In this document: piece by piece, positions 24,878 through 32,557 of the stretch | How positions within the stretch are numbered: position 1 is the first letter of the stretch | Layout of the letters: every line of letters starts with the position of its first letter | Assembly: GCF_001950255.1 (NCBI RefSeq) | Contig: NZ_BDJK01000010.1 | Location: forward strand, 1 to 49,528 | Direction: 5' to 3' | Origin: Carboxydothermus pertinax | GTDB lineage: Bacteria; Bacillota; Z-2901; Carboxydothermales; Carboxydothermaceae | DNA length: 49,528 nucleotides | The notes under the pieces: generated by a model | What the model saw: only the letters and a program-made list of their open reading frames with translations | The model's database searches: none | Told to the model about the DNA's origin: nothing | Position numbers and translations under genes: made by a program

Positions 24878-26242
24878 TTGAAGAAAAAATTACTGTTAAC
24901 CCTGGTAATAGCAGGTATTATTTTGCTATCGGCGCTAGGAATTGGGATTCACGAGACCAGCAAGCCTACCTTTTGTAATACGTGCCATTCTATGAAGCCT
25001 TACGTAGCTGCCTGGAAAACTTCAGCTCATGCCAAGACCGACTGTATGGCTTGCCATCGGGACCCGGGGCTTGTAGGACTTGTAAAAGTTAAACTTGGTG
25101 GTCTCAAACAAGTGGCGATAGAGCTTAGCAGTAAGCCTGAACCGGAAGAAATTAAAGGCAAGGCAGATGTACCTAACCGTCGTTGTCAATCCTGCCATGA
25201 TTTAAATAAACTTCCCGGGCCTACGGCCATAACCTTTAGCCACGAACTCCATGCCGGTAAAAAAGGGATACAATGCGTAACCTGTCATGGAGATTTGGTT
25301 CATGGAGAGCCAAAAACCTTAAAAATGCAGAACTGCCTTGACTGCCACAAAGAAAAGAGCGGGCCGGTAAGTTGTGAGAGCTGTCACCAAACTAAGGCGA
25401 CCATGAAACCGCAAAATCATGACAGTAAGTGGTTAGCAGTTCACGGTGAGGCTGCCAAAAAAGATCTAAAATCCTGTACCACCTGCCACACCGGGGAATT
25501 GGGGGTAAATAAATACTGTAACACCTGCCATAATGGGTTGCCAATGCCTCACCCGCAAGGGTGGCTGCAAAATCACAAGGTTTCCGATGTAAAAGTATGC
25601 AACACCTGCCATGAAAAGCCCGTAGAAGGCGGAAAGGCCCAAACCTGTATTAGCTGTCACCAAGTTAAACTACCACACCCTGCTACTTGGAAAAAAGACC
25701 ATGGAAAGTTTACTTTGCAAAATAAAAACGTCAATTGCTATTCTTGCCATACAAAAACCGAATGCAGTAGTTGCCACAAGGTAGACATGCCTCACCCATA
25801 CGCCTGGAATAAGACTCATGGAGCTACGGCTTTAGCAAAGGGAAGCAGTACCTGCTATACCTGCCATAGTAAAAGTAGCTGTAACAGTTGCCATACGAGT
25901 AAATCGCCGCATAATAGCACCTTTTTAACCGTTCACAGCAAGAAATATAGGGAAAATCCGGCAAAATGCAATACCTGTCATACTAATAAAACTAACTGCA
26001 ATACCTGCCACCAGAAGCTTGGCCACGGGAGTAGCTGGATAGTACGTCATGGGCAAGTAGCGCAATCCCAAACCTCATGTACTCCCTGTCACCGACAGCC
26101 GGATTATTGCAGTACCTGCCATCCTAAAACCGGTCACGATGAACGCTGGATACAAAACCATGGTATTACAGCAAAACTTCGTCCTGAGAGCTGTAAACCC
26201 TGTCATGATTTCAAAAGTTTTTGCCAAAAATGTCATGCTTAA
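24878..26242 (+). CDS. 20-heme c-type cytochrome with NapC/NrfH-like amino end
   Basis: A 454-residue membrane-anchored cytochrome with 20 CxxCH motifs. An N-terminal helix (LLLTLVIAGIILLSALGIGI) is followed at once by CNTCHSM, the CxxCHxM form of heme 1 in NrfH, and CMACH about 20 residues later, as in NapC/NirT quinol dehydrogenases. From about residue 165, paired CxxCH motifs recur in modules of about 40 residues with a W-x3-H(G) signature between pairs. It probably takes electrons from menaquinol and passes them outward, with NrfA as one possible acceptor. It starts with TTG at 24878, 7 nt after a GGGGGGG-type site. No separate nrfH is present. Confidence 0.9.
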   Translation: MKKKLLLTLVIAGIILLSALGIGIHETSKPTFCNTCHSMKPYVAAWKTSAHAKTDCMACHRDPGLVGLVKVKLGGLKQVAIELSSKPEPEEIKGKADVPNRRCQSCHDLNKLPGPTAITFSHELHAGKKGIQCVTCHGDLVHGEPKTLKMQNCLDCHKEKSGPVSCESCHQTKATMKPQNHDSKWLAVHGEAAKKDLKSCTTCHTGELGVNKYCNTCHNGLPMPHPQGWLQNHKVSDVKVCNTCHEKPVEGGKAQTCISCHQVKLPHPATWKKDHGKFTLQNKNVNCYSCHTKTECSSCHKVDMPHPYAWNKTHGATALAKGSSTCYTCHSKSSCNSCHTSKSPHNSTFLTVHSKKYRENPAKCNTCHTNKTNCNTCHQKLGHGSSWIVRHGQVAQSQTSCTPCHRQPDYCSTCHPKTGHDERWIQNHGITAKLRPESCKPCHDFKSFCQKCHA

Positions 26243-26256
26243 GGTCTTTGATTGAG

Positions 26257-26278
26257 CCGGGCACTGCCCGGATTTTTG
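26257..26278 (+). terminator. intrinsic terminator after the 20-heme cytochrome
   Basis: CCGGGC / GCCCGG stem with a 3-nt loop, then ATTTTTGTTT, 14 bp past the stop. Confidence 0.8.
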
Positions 26279-26359
26279 TTTATTGGTAAAATTTCTTTTC
26301 TTCGAAAATTGAAGAATGATTGTTATAATTATCGTAGAGCATGTAAAGGGGCAGAAAAA

Positions 26360-27955
26360 ATGATGGGTGAAATTAAATTAAGCCAAAAGCTTATGCTGGG
26401 AATGGGGATTGTGATTGGCTTTTTTTCCCTTTTGGCCTTTATTTGGAACGTTGCGGAAACCCGATACAGTTACCAAAACGAGCTTTTGGAAAAAGCCCGG
26501 GTTATCACTTCCGGGTTGGTGGCAACGCGCCGGGTGATTGCTGAAAGTCAAAATAAAATAAATTACGACAGCCGGGGGCATTTTGAGTTTAAGCACTTAA
26601 ATCCTGCAGCGGTTGGACGACAGGTGGCAAAGTATTTCAATCAAAATACTGGTTATCGCTTAAAGCAGACCCGCCTTAAATATCGCAATCCCGAGAATGC
26701 TCCGGACCCTGTAGAAAAAGAAATGTTAAAAATTCTAGCAACAAATCCTGGAAAATTAGAACTTTATCGCAACATTGAAAGGGATGGTCACCGTTATTTT
26801 TATTATATGAAGCCTTTATACATTGAAGAGCCATGCCTTTCTTGCCACGGTGAGCCCGTTGGGGTAAAGGATATTGCAGGCTATCCAAAAGAAGGGTACA
26901 AACTTGGTGATTTTGCAGGAGCTATTTCGCTGGTGATTCCTGCGGATAATTTGCAAATAGAGTTTGAGCGTAAACTAAAAGGGAATTTCTTATTGCTCCT
27001 TGCCTTTTTAGGAACTATCGGTCTTTTTAGCTTTACAGTGATAAAAAATACCATTGAAGAGCCGCTTAAAGAAATTGTGGCTATGACTGGCGAGGTGGCC
27101 TCAGGTAACTTTAAGACAAAAGTTTTAGAAACTAACAGCCGGGAGATTAAAGAACTTTCCGAAAACTTCCACCAAATGGCCCAAAAATTAAAAGAACTTT
27201 ATCAAAATTTAGAGGAGAAAGTCAAAGAACGAACCTTTGAACTAGCTCAGGCTAACGAGGAGCTAGCTCGGGCCAATGCTTTTAAATCAGAAATAATTGC
27301 TATGGTCAGCCATGAGCTTAAAACTCCGCTTACCAGTATCTTAGCTTTTAGTGAGATTCTTCTTGTTGACAGTGAAAACTTACTTCCCTGGCAAAAAGAA
27401 TATTTAGAAGATATAATGGATAGTGGGCAGGAACTTTTAAAACAAATTGAAAGCCTTTTAACCATGGCAAAAATTGAAGCTGGTAAAATCACCATTACGT
27501 ATTCGACGATAAATTTAAAAGAATTTTTTGAGCAGTGTTTTAAATTTTATAAAAATAAAGCAAAAACACGCCTGTTAAATTTAGAAATACATCCCAATAT
27601 TTCTGGCGTATTAACCACCGATGAACAAAAACTAAAGTTAATCCTGGGAAATATAATCGGTAACGCTATTAAATTTACTCCACCGGGGGGTAAGATTTCT
27701 GTAGGATTGCGGAAAATCTTTGGCCGCCTGTATATCTATGTAAAAGATACCGGTCCGGGAATTGCGACCGAAGACTTACCCAATATCTTTAATAAGTTTT
27801 GGCGCAAAGATCAAAAAGTTGACGGTACTGGTCTTGGGCTTACTTTGGCAAAAGACCTGTGTGAACTTTTAGGTTACGAAATTAAAGTAAAGTCTAAACT
27901 CGGCCGGGGAAGCAGTTTTTATCTTGTTATTAAGGAAGGGTTTAGCGATGTATAA
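26360..27955 (+). CDS. heme-sensor histidine kinase (periplasmic DUF3365/Tll0287-like c-heme domain)
   Basis: A 531-residue membrane kinase. TM1 (about 9-28) and TM2 (about 210-232) enclose a periplasmic domain with one c-type heme motif, EPCLSCHGEPVG (about residue 155-166), typical of DUF3365-type sensors. HAMP-like and coiled-coil segments follow, then the H-box MVSHELKTPLTSIL, N-box GNIIGNAIKFTPPGG, and G boxes KDTGPGI and GTGLGLTLAK. AAAGGGG sits 8 nt before the ATG at 26360; the longer reading from 26252 starts within the terminator. It overlaps its response regulator by 8 bp. Heme-bound ligand or redox state is the likely signal. Confidence 0.92.
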   Translation: MMGEIKLSQKLMLGMGIVIGFFSLLAFIWNVAETRYSYQNELLEKARVITSGLVATRRVIAESQNKINYDSRGHFEFKHLNPAAVGRQVAKYFNQNTGYRLKQTRLKYRNPENAPDPVEKEMLKILATNPGKLELYRNIERDGHRYFYYMKPLYIEEPCLSCHGEPVGVKDIAGYPKEGYKLGDFAGAISLVIPADNLQIEFERKLKGNFLLLLAFLGTIGLFSFTVIKNTIEEPLKEIVAMTGEVASGNFKTKVLETNSREIKELSENFHQMAQKLKELYQNLEEKVKERTFELAQANEELARANAFKSEIIAMVSHELKTPLTSILAFSEILLVDSENLLPWQKEYLEDIMDSGQELLKQIESLLTMAKIEAGKITITYSTINLKEFFEQCFKFYKNKAKTRLLNLEIHPNISGVLTTDEQKLKLILGNIIGNAIKFTPPGGKISVGLRKIFGRLYIYVKDTGPGIATEDLPNIFNKFWRKDQKVDGTGLGLTLAKDLCELLGYEIKVKSKLGRGSSFYLVIKEGFSDV

Positions 27956-28640
27956 AATTTTGGTGGTAGAAGATGACCTGAAAATCCAAAAAGCTCTTGC
28001 CCATCTTTTAAAAGCGGAAAATTATGATTTTGTCCAGACTTATGACGGGGAGTCAGCGGTCGAACATTTTTACCGGGAGAATTTTGATCTTGTAATCTTG
28101 GATTTAAATCTACCAAAACAGGATGGTTTTACGGTTTTACAGGAAATAAAAAGCCGGGAAGATGTTCCGGTTATCATTCTTACGGCCCGGGGAGAGGAAA
28201 TGGATAAGATTACCGGATTTACCCTGGGAGTGGATGATTATTTAACTAAACCCTTCAGTCCTGCTGAATTAATGCTCAGGATAAAAGCAGTCTTGCGGCG
28301 TTACCGTAAGGGCAAGGGTGAAGGAGAAATTTTAAGATACGGTGAGGTAGTATTAAATTTAAAAACCAGAGAAGTCTTAAAAAATGGTAAGCCGGTGGAA
28401 TTGACTTCTAAAGAATACGCTTTATTTGAACTTTTTTTAAAAAATTCCAACCGAGTTTTTACCAAAGAGGAAATTATTGACCGCCTTTGGCCCGACAGCT
28501 ATCCCGAAGATCCAAATATCGTTTCGGTATTGGTCCGAAGGCTTCGGGAAAAAATAGAAGAGGACCCAGGCCATCCCCGAATAATTAAAACCGTTTGGGG
28601 AGTGGGATATAAAGCAATTAAACCGGAGAAAGGAGAATGA
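27948..28640 (+). CDS. OmpR-family response regulator, partner of the heme-sensor kinase
   Basis: A 230-residue two-domain regulator. The receiver domain has the acidic pair VVEDD, the phospho-acceptor Asp in LVILDLNLPKQDG and the Lys in TKPFSPAEL. The winged-helix DNA-binding domain carries ELTSKEYALFELFLKNSNRV and SVLVRRLREKIEEDP with VWGVGYKA at the end. The start at 27948 has AAGGAAGGG upstream and overlaps the kinase stop. The tandem 11-bp repeats before both neighbouring cytochrome genes suit this family and are my proposed targets. Confidence 0.95.
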   Translation: MYKILVVEDDLKIQKALAHLLKAENYDFVQTYDGESAVEHFYRENFDLVILDLNLPKQDGFTVLQEIKSREDVPVIILTARGEEMDKITGFTLGVDDYLTKPFSPAELMLRIKAVLRRYRKGKGEGEILRYGEVVLNLKTREVLKNGKPVELTSKEYALFELFLKNSNRVFTKEEIIDRLWPDSYPEDPNIVSVLVRRLREKIEEDPGHPRIIKTVWGVGYKAIKPEKGE

Positions 28641-28642
28641 AA

Positions 28643-29026
28643 ATGGATTTAAAACTATCTCATGTAACTATTTTTGTTCGCGACCAGGAAGAGGCTCTTG
28701 CCTGGTACACCGATAAACTGGGGTTTGTTAAAAAAGAAGATAATACTTTTGGACCGGGTATGCGCTGGCTTACAGTTTCACCACCAAATCAGGAGATTGA
28801 GTTTGTATTGTATAAGCCTTTTGGAGAAGGGGCAGAAGAACAATTAAAACTTGTTGGGAAAAATGGTACCTGGGTACTTTTGACTTCTGATTGCCGGAAA
28901 ACTTGCGAAGAACTACAAGCCCGGGGAGTAGAAGTTATTTCTCCGCCGCAGGAAGTACCTTGGGGAGTATCGGCCCTGTTTAAAGATTTATACGGAAATG
29001 TTTACAACTTAGTAGAAAGAAAATAG
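28643..29026 (+). CDS. VOC-superfamily (glyoxalase/extradiol-like) protein
   Basis: A 127-residue vicinal-oxygen-chelate protein: LSHVTIFVRDQEEALAWYTD at the start and FKDLYGNVYNLVE at the end are typical of the glyoxalase/bleomycin-resistance fold. The ATG at 28643 is 7 nt after GGAG; the ATG at 28637 is too close to it. It follows the regulator gene with 2 bp between and is probably the third gene of that transcript. The substrate is unknown. Confidence 0.85.
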   Translation: MDLKLSHVTIFVRDQEEALAWYTDKLGFVKKEDNTFGPGMRWLTVSPPNQEIEFVLYKPFGEGAEEQLKLVGKNGTWVLLTSDCRKTCEELQARGVEVISPPQEVPWGVSALFKDLYGNVYNLVERK

Positions 29027-29052
29027 CCCGCAAAATCAGCGGGCTATTTTCT
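29020..29052. terminator. bidirectional terminator between the VOC gene and nrfA
   Basis: Perfect 12-bp stem AAAATAGCCCGC / GCGGGCTATTTT with a 7-nt loop, between convergent genes. Confidence 0.85.
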
Positions 29053-29072
29053 TTAGAGCGGTGTTGAGTGGA

Positions 29073-30317
29073 TTATTTTTTGGCTTCTAAAGCTTTTATT
29101 TTGGCCTGATAGGCAAGCTCAATGGATTTATTTAAAGTCGCAAAGGCTTTAGCCGGGTTGTGGAAACCGGTGGAGTTTTCTGCTGCTACATAATCCCAGT
29201 ACCACTGGCTTTCCCGTTGAAGCTTTTGTGCTTCGGCTAAAATCGCTGGATCGTAAGTGCCTGCTGCTACCGATTTAATAGTATTTAGAGTTTCAGCATT
29301 GGCCTCTCCAGCCCGGTCTATAGCGGCTTTAACCCGGTCTTGAATATAAAATACCCTATCCATTAAGAATTTAGCGTCTTTCGTATGGCATTTCTTACAG
29401 GCGGACATATCTTTTAAGGGAGAAGTCCACTGGTGGCTGGCCACCGTAAAAGTAAGATTGCCACTTTTCACAGTTTTCTTGGGCATGTGGCAGTCAGGAC
29501 AAGTAGCGCCAGCTTTCTGGTGCGTGCTTCCCTGGAACATTTCAAATTCCGGATGCTGGGCTTTTAGTTCTTTTACAAAGGTAGAGGGATTGGTCCAGTC
29601 GCTAAAGGCTCGTTCTTCATAGTACTGGTAGATGTTTTCCGGATCAAATCCTTTATCCCAGGGGAAGGTTAACTTCTTGCCGTTTTGCGGGTCAAAGAAG
29701 TATTCCACGTGGCACTGACCACAGACATAAGTGCGCATCTGGGACTGGGACGCTTTGGTTACATCAATTCCTCGCCGCTTCATAGCTTCAATGAACGCGG
29801 GCCGTGTAACAACTAACTTGAAGGTTTTTAAGTCGTGGCAATCGCTGCAGCCGATGGAGTGTTTAAATTCATCCTGATAAACCAACATTGGTAAAGTATA
29901 GTAGGCATCGCCGTACTTTTTCATTGCGGCCGGCACATCGGAAGACTTACAGGTCATACAGGTCATCGGAGTTGCGGGAGACAGTCGCTTGGTCGATTTT
30001 ACATCTTCTAAAGTATAATAGTGTCCCCGGTCTTCGTTGTAGTCTTTACTGAAGGGATAGCCTTCCCAGAGGGTTTTTAAGTACGGAGATTCTTCTAAGT
30101 GGGAATAGGGTACTGAGCCGCCGTACTTACTGGGCTCCTTTTTCATTTCACTGTTTTTAAAGAAAGTTTTAGAAACTTCCGCAATGATTTGCGAAAGGGT
30201 AGGTTTTGGCGGGGCTTTTTTTACAGCAGCTTCGGTAGTAACCACCGGGCTTACTATTACCAAAGCTAAAATTAAAAGTAAAAGTCCGCCGGTGATAAGA
30301 TAATAAAACTTCTTCAT
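29073..30317 (-). CDS. nrfA: ammonia-forming cytochrome c nitrite reductase
   Basis: Pentaheme NrfA (414 aa), reducing nitrite to ammonium with six electrons outside the membrane. The active-site heme has the lysine-ligated motif CMTCK at residues 120-124. The other four are CSDCH (157), CGQCH (199), CPDCH (273) and CKKCH (307). Catalytic residues are in CGQCHVEYFF and GSTHQKAG. A signal/anchor segment covers residues 4-27. The ATG at 30317 is 7 nt after GGAGG; the ATG at 30323 is too close. The gene stands alone, without nrfH, and its upstream region carries the tandem repeat also found before the 20-heme gene. Confidence 0.96.
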   Translation of the reverse strand: MKKFYYLITGGLLLLILALVIVSPVVTTEAAVKKAPPKPTLSQIIAEVSKTFFKNSEMKKEPSKYGGSVPYSHLEESPYLKTLWEGYPFSKDYNEDRGHYYTLEDVKSTKRLSPATPMTCMTCKSSDVPAAMKKYGDAYYTLPMLVYQDEFKHSIGCSDCHDLKTFKLVVTRPAFIEAMKRRGIDVTKASQSQMRTYVCGQCHVEYFFDPQNGKKLTFPWDKGFDPENIYQYYEERAFSDWTNPSTFVKELKAQHPEFEMFQGSTHQKAGATCPDCHMPKKTVKSGNLTFTVASHQWTSPLKDMSACKKCHTKDAKFLMDRVFYIQDRVKAAIDRAGEANAETLNTIKSVAAGTYDPAILAEAQKLQRESQWYWDYVAAENSTGFHNPAKAFATLNKSIELAYQAKIKALEAKK

Positions 30318-30366
30318 GAACATCCCTCCTTGAAAGTGTTTGTTTTCACTTTTACTCTAAGAGATA

Positions 30367-30388
30367 TTTCTTACAAAATTCTTACAAA
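30367..30388 (-). promoter_or_regulatory. tandem 11-bp direct repeat upstream of nrfA
   Basis: Read on the minus strand, TTTGTAAGAAT then TTTGTAAGAAA, end to end. TAGAGT follows after 7 bp (30359-30354) as a possible -10. It is identical in unit, orientation and spacing to the site before the 20-heme cytochrome gene. Confidence 0.75.
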
Positions 30389-30411
30389 ATTTATTTTTTC
30401 ATAAAATTTTC

Positions 30412-30440
30412 TTGACGAATTGGGAAGTAACTGGGAAAAT
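30412..30440 (+). promoter_or_regulatory. possible promoter of the envelope gene cluster
   Basis: TTGACG (30412-30417), 17-bp spacer and a weak GAAAAT (30435-30440). If used, transcription starts near 30447 and leaves a leader of about 200 nt before the first ORF. Confidence 0.4.
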
Positions 30441-30446
30441 AAAAGT

Positions 30447-30646
30447 AAAAATATACCAGTAAAGGAATGGTAGGCGTGACTGTTTCTATTAAAAAAACTA
30501 CTTAAATTTTTAGGAATTTTCTGATAGAGCTGCAAAGCTTCCGCTCTTGCAGCAAAGAATCTTTATCTGAAAAAGACTGAACTACTAACAGGTCGAGGTT
30601 ACCCCTACCTAAGATACCGGGACGGGAAAATGTGAGGAGGCTACTT
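30447..30646 (+). promoter_or_regulatory. structured 5' leader RNA, class not recognised
   Basis: A roughly 200-base non-coding stretch. GATAGAG (30523-30529) pairs with CTTTATC (30561-30567). Stacked inside it CTGCAA (30530-30535) pairs with TTGCAG (30547-30552), leaving CAAAGAAT as a one-sided bulge. A second imperfect hairpin covers 30590-30610 (AGGTCGAGG / CCCCTACCT). A purine-rich GGGACGGGAAAATGTGAGGAGG precedes the ATG at 30647. It could be a riboswitch-like or protein-bound leader. It matches no riboswitch consensus I can recall. Confidence 0.4.
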
Positions 30647-30748
30647 ATGCACTTTGATTGGATGGATTTTTTGTGGACGGTAATTAACTTTTGTATATTA
30701 ATTGGAATGCTATATATTGCGGTAAGGTTTATTAAAAAATACTGGTAG
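30647..30748 (+). CDS. 33-residue single-span membrane peptide
   Basis: Short ORF with a strong GAGGAGG site 7 nt before its ATG. The product starts acidic (MHFDWMDFLW), has one hydrophobic span (TVINFCILIGMLYIAVRF) and ends basic (IKKYW), predicting outside amino end and inside carboxyl end. No family is recognised. It is first in a run of envelope genes and directly follows the structured leader. Confidence 0.6.
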   Translation: MHFDWMDFLWTVINFCILIGMLYIAVRFIKKYW

Positions 30749-30774
30749 TCTTATTTTTAAGGGTGGTAAAAAAG

Positions 30775-31439
30775 GTGAGGAGAAAAGGAATTTTTATCCT
30801 ATTAATTGTTTTAATATTCCTCTTTTTTTTTTTACTCTAACACCAACCGCAGAAATTTTAAATGATAAATTTAAACAGTTTGGCGAGTTTCTAAAAGAGA
30901 TTAATCACAATAAAAAGTATGATGTAGTTGTTGCCAGAATTGGTGACCGGGATGTGACGCTAAGAGAGTTTGAACTGTTTAAAAGAAGTTATGCTTTAGA
31001 CGACAGAACTGTTACTCCGGAAGAGGTGCTGGAGGAATTAAAGAGACGAACGGTGTTGAAGGAAGAAGCCGAAAAACGAAAAATAACTGTTTCCGATGAA
31101 GAAGTAGAAAAGGCAATCCAGGATTATAAAGAAGGGATGGAAAACTTAAAAAAGACCAATCCGGCAGAGTATAGCGAGTTTCTAAGTTACCTTAAAGGGT
31201 TAAATATGACCGAAGAACAATACTGGAAAAGTAAAGAAGTTTTTGAAATTTACCGTAAGGCTCTTGTAACAGGGACGGTTCGGAAAGCGATTTTAAAAGA
31301 GTTGAGTGAAAAATATAACCTTACTGGAAATGAGCTTCAGAAAAAGTATCGGGATTATATCGAAGAAGAAAAGGCAAAACTTAAAGTTAAAATTTTAAGA
31401 CCGGAACTTATCGGAATAAAAAACAGTACAGATTCCTAA
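30775..31439 (+). CDS. SurA-N-like secreted foldase, frame broken at an eleven-T tract
   Basis: The coding frame from 30954 reads back without a stop through VVVARIGDRDVTLREFELFK, the standard start of SurA-N domains, but finds no start codon. One frame over, GTG at 30775 opens MRRKGIFILLIVLIFLFFF, an ideal signal anchor, which stops 5 bp after a run of eleven T residues (30823-30833). A -1 shift in that run joins the two into a protein of about 221 aa: signal anchor, then a SurA-N-like helical domain to the end (EEEKAKLKVKILRPELIG), with no PPIase domain. This could be polymerase slippage, a real mutation or a homopolymer sequencing error. Confidence 0.7.
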
Positions 31440-31501
31440 GAGCCGCAGCCTACCTTGGGATATATTAACAGTAAGTTTTAACCAAAGGGGTGTGGCTTTT
31501 T

Positions 31502-31597
31502 ATGTTAAGTAAATTTGGGGACGGTGATTTTACAGTTGGGAAGAAAAATATCTTTAATTATTTTTATTTGGTTTTTTTTAAATTTATTTTTATTTAA
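31502..31597 (+). other. possible leader ORF (31 codons) overlapping the next gene
   Basis: An ATG at 31502, with AAAGGGG about 11 nt upstream, opens a 31-codon ORF (MLSKFGDGDFTVGKKNIF...) that overlaps the start of the secreted-protein gene in another frame. Its beginning resembles the second small ORF at 32498 (a GD-rich start, then basic residues and IF). It may be a coupling peptide, or the true amino end if a frame change occurs in the downstream T8 run. Confidence 0.3.
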
Positions 31598-32468
31598 CAA
31601 TGAAATAAGTACAATAGCAGGTAATTTGTTTCAAACTCCTGCAGATAAAAATAAGGAAATGAAGGAGCTGGGAATTTTTCTTGGTAACGAAGTGAAAATA
31701 GATAACGAGGAGTTAAGAAATATAGATTTTAGGAAATTGAAAAATAAGGTTAATGAATTTTTAGGAGAAAAAGATTTTAAAATTACCTTAACTAATATTG
31801 AAATGGAGGGAAACCAAAGAAATATTGAAGTTAAAGTAAAATTAAGTGACAGTACAAGGTATATAACGCTCGTTCCAGATCTCAATTATGAAGTAGTGAG
31901 ATTTACTGATGAAAATGCCATAAGTTCTAATTTAAGCCTACCGGTAATAGCTCATGAAATAGCCAAAGAGACTGCCTTTAATTTTGTCATAAAGCATTTT
32001 AAGCCGTTTAATTCATATAACATGATTTTGGACGAAGACAAGTATTTTAATCGAGGGTCTCTGCGAGAATATAGATTTGTATGGAATGCGGTAGATGGCG
32101 AAATAAAACTACCCATATTTGTTGCCGTAGCGGTTGATGCCATAAGCGGTAAAATAATTAGTTACACCTGTGGTTATACTGGTGAAAAGTTTAAAAAGTT
32201 AACGCCGAGAATATCAACAAAAAAAGCGTTAGAAATACTTGAGAAAAAATACCCCGGTAACGAAATTAAAGATTACAACATTACATTAATGATTGGGATT
32301 GATCATAAGAGCAAAGTTCAGGAAAATATTTTAAAATATTCGATTGAATATAAATTTAACGTTCCCCAGGATAAATGCTTTTATGAAAAAGGCAAATGGA
32401 TTCATCACGGTGGAAGGATAGAAATAAATGCGGAATCGGGGGAAATTATCACTGAAGGGATTTATTAA
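31536..32468 (+). CDS. secreted protein, PepSY/YcdB-like
   Basis: About 310 aa. From the TTG at 31536 the product opens with a good signal peptide (MGRKISLIIFIWFFLNLFLF). The exported part repeats the pattern of PepSY/YcdB-YcdC domains: a helix such as TPRISTKKALEILEKKYPG, then strands ending in AVAVDAISGKIISYTCGY and INAESGEIITEGIY. Such domains are often peptidase inhibitors or spore and envelope proteins. The exact start is uncertain (TTG at 31515 and GTG at 31524 are in frame). It is AT-rich compared with the metabolic genes. Confidence 0.65.
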   Translation: MGRKISLIIFIWFFLNLFLFNNEISTIAGNLFQTPADKNKEMKELGIFLGNEVKIDNEELRNIDFRKLKNKVNEFLGEKDFKITLTNIEMEGNQRNIEVKVKLSDSTRYITLVPDLNYEVVRFTDENAISSNLSLPVIAHEIAKETAFNFVIKHFKPFNSYNMILDEDKYFNRGSLREYRFVWNAVDGEIKLPIFVAVAVDAISGKIISYTCGYTGEKFKKLTPRISTKKALEILEKKYPGNEIKDYNITLMIGIDHKSKVQENILKYSIEYKFNVPQDKCFYEKGKWIHHGGRIEINAESGEIITEGIY

Positions 32469-32497
32469 AATCTAAGATTTTGGGGAGGATGGTTTTA

Positions 32498-32557
32498 ATG
32501 AGTATTGGAGATGATGGTTTGGCGGTGGCCGTGAAGGAAAGGAAGATATTTTCATGA
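32498..32557 (+). other. possible leader ORF (19 codons) overlapping the lipoprotein start
   Basis: ATG at 32498 with GGGGAGG about 10 nt upstream. It encodes MSIGDDGLAVAVKERKIFS and its TGA overlaps the lipoprotein ATG (ATGA). The lipoprotein gene also has AGGAAAGGAAG inside this ORF, so the small ORF may couple or gate translation. Confidence 0.35.

Noticed and set aside
25400-26240. Direct repeats in the cytochrome gene as a DNA repeat or CRISPR-like array
   Set aside because: The periodicity reflects repeated CxxCH protein modules; the DNA copies diverge at codon third positions and there are no uniform spacers.
30523-30640. Possible c-di-GMP or other known riboswitch in the leader
   Set aside because: GCAAAG and GGGACGG segments recall GEMM elements, but the order and the receptor core do not fit. 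I left the class open.
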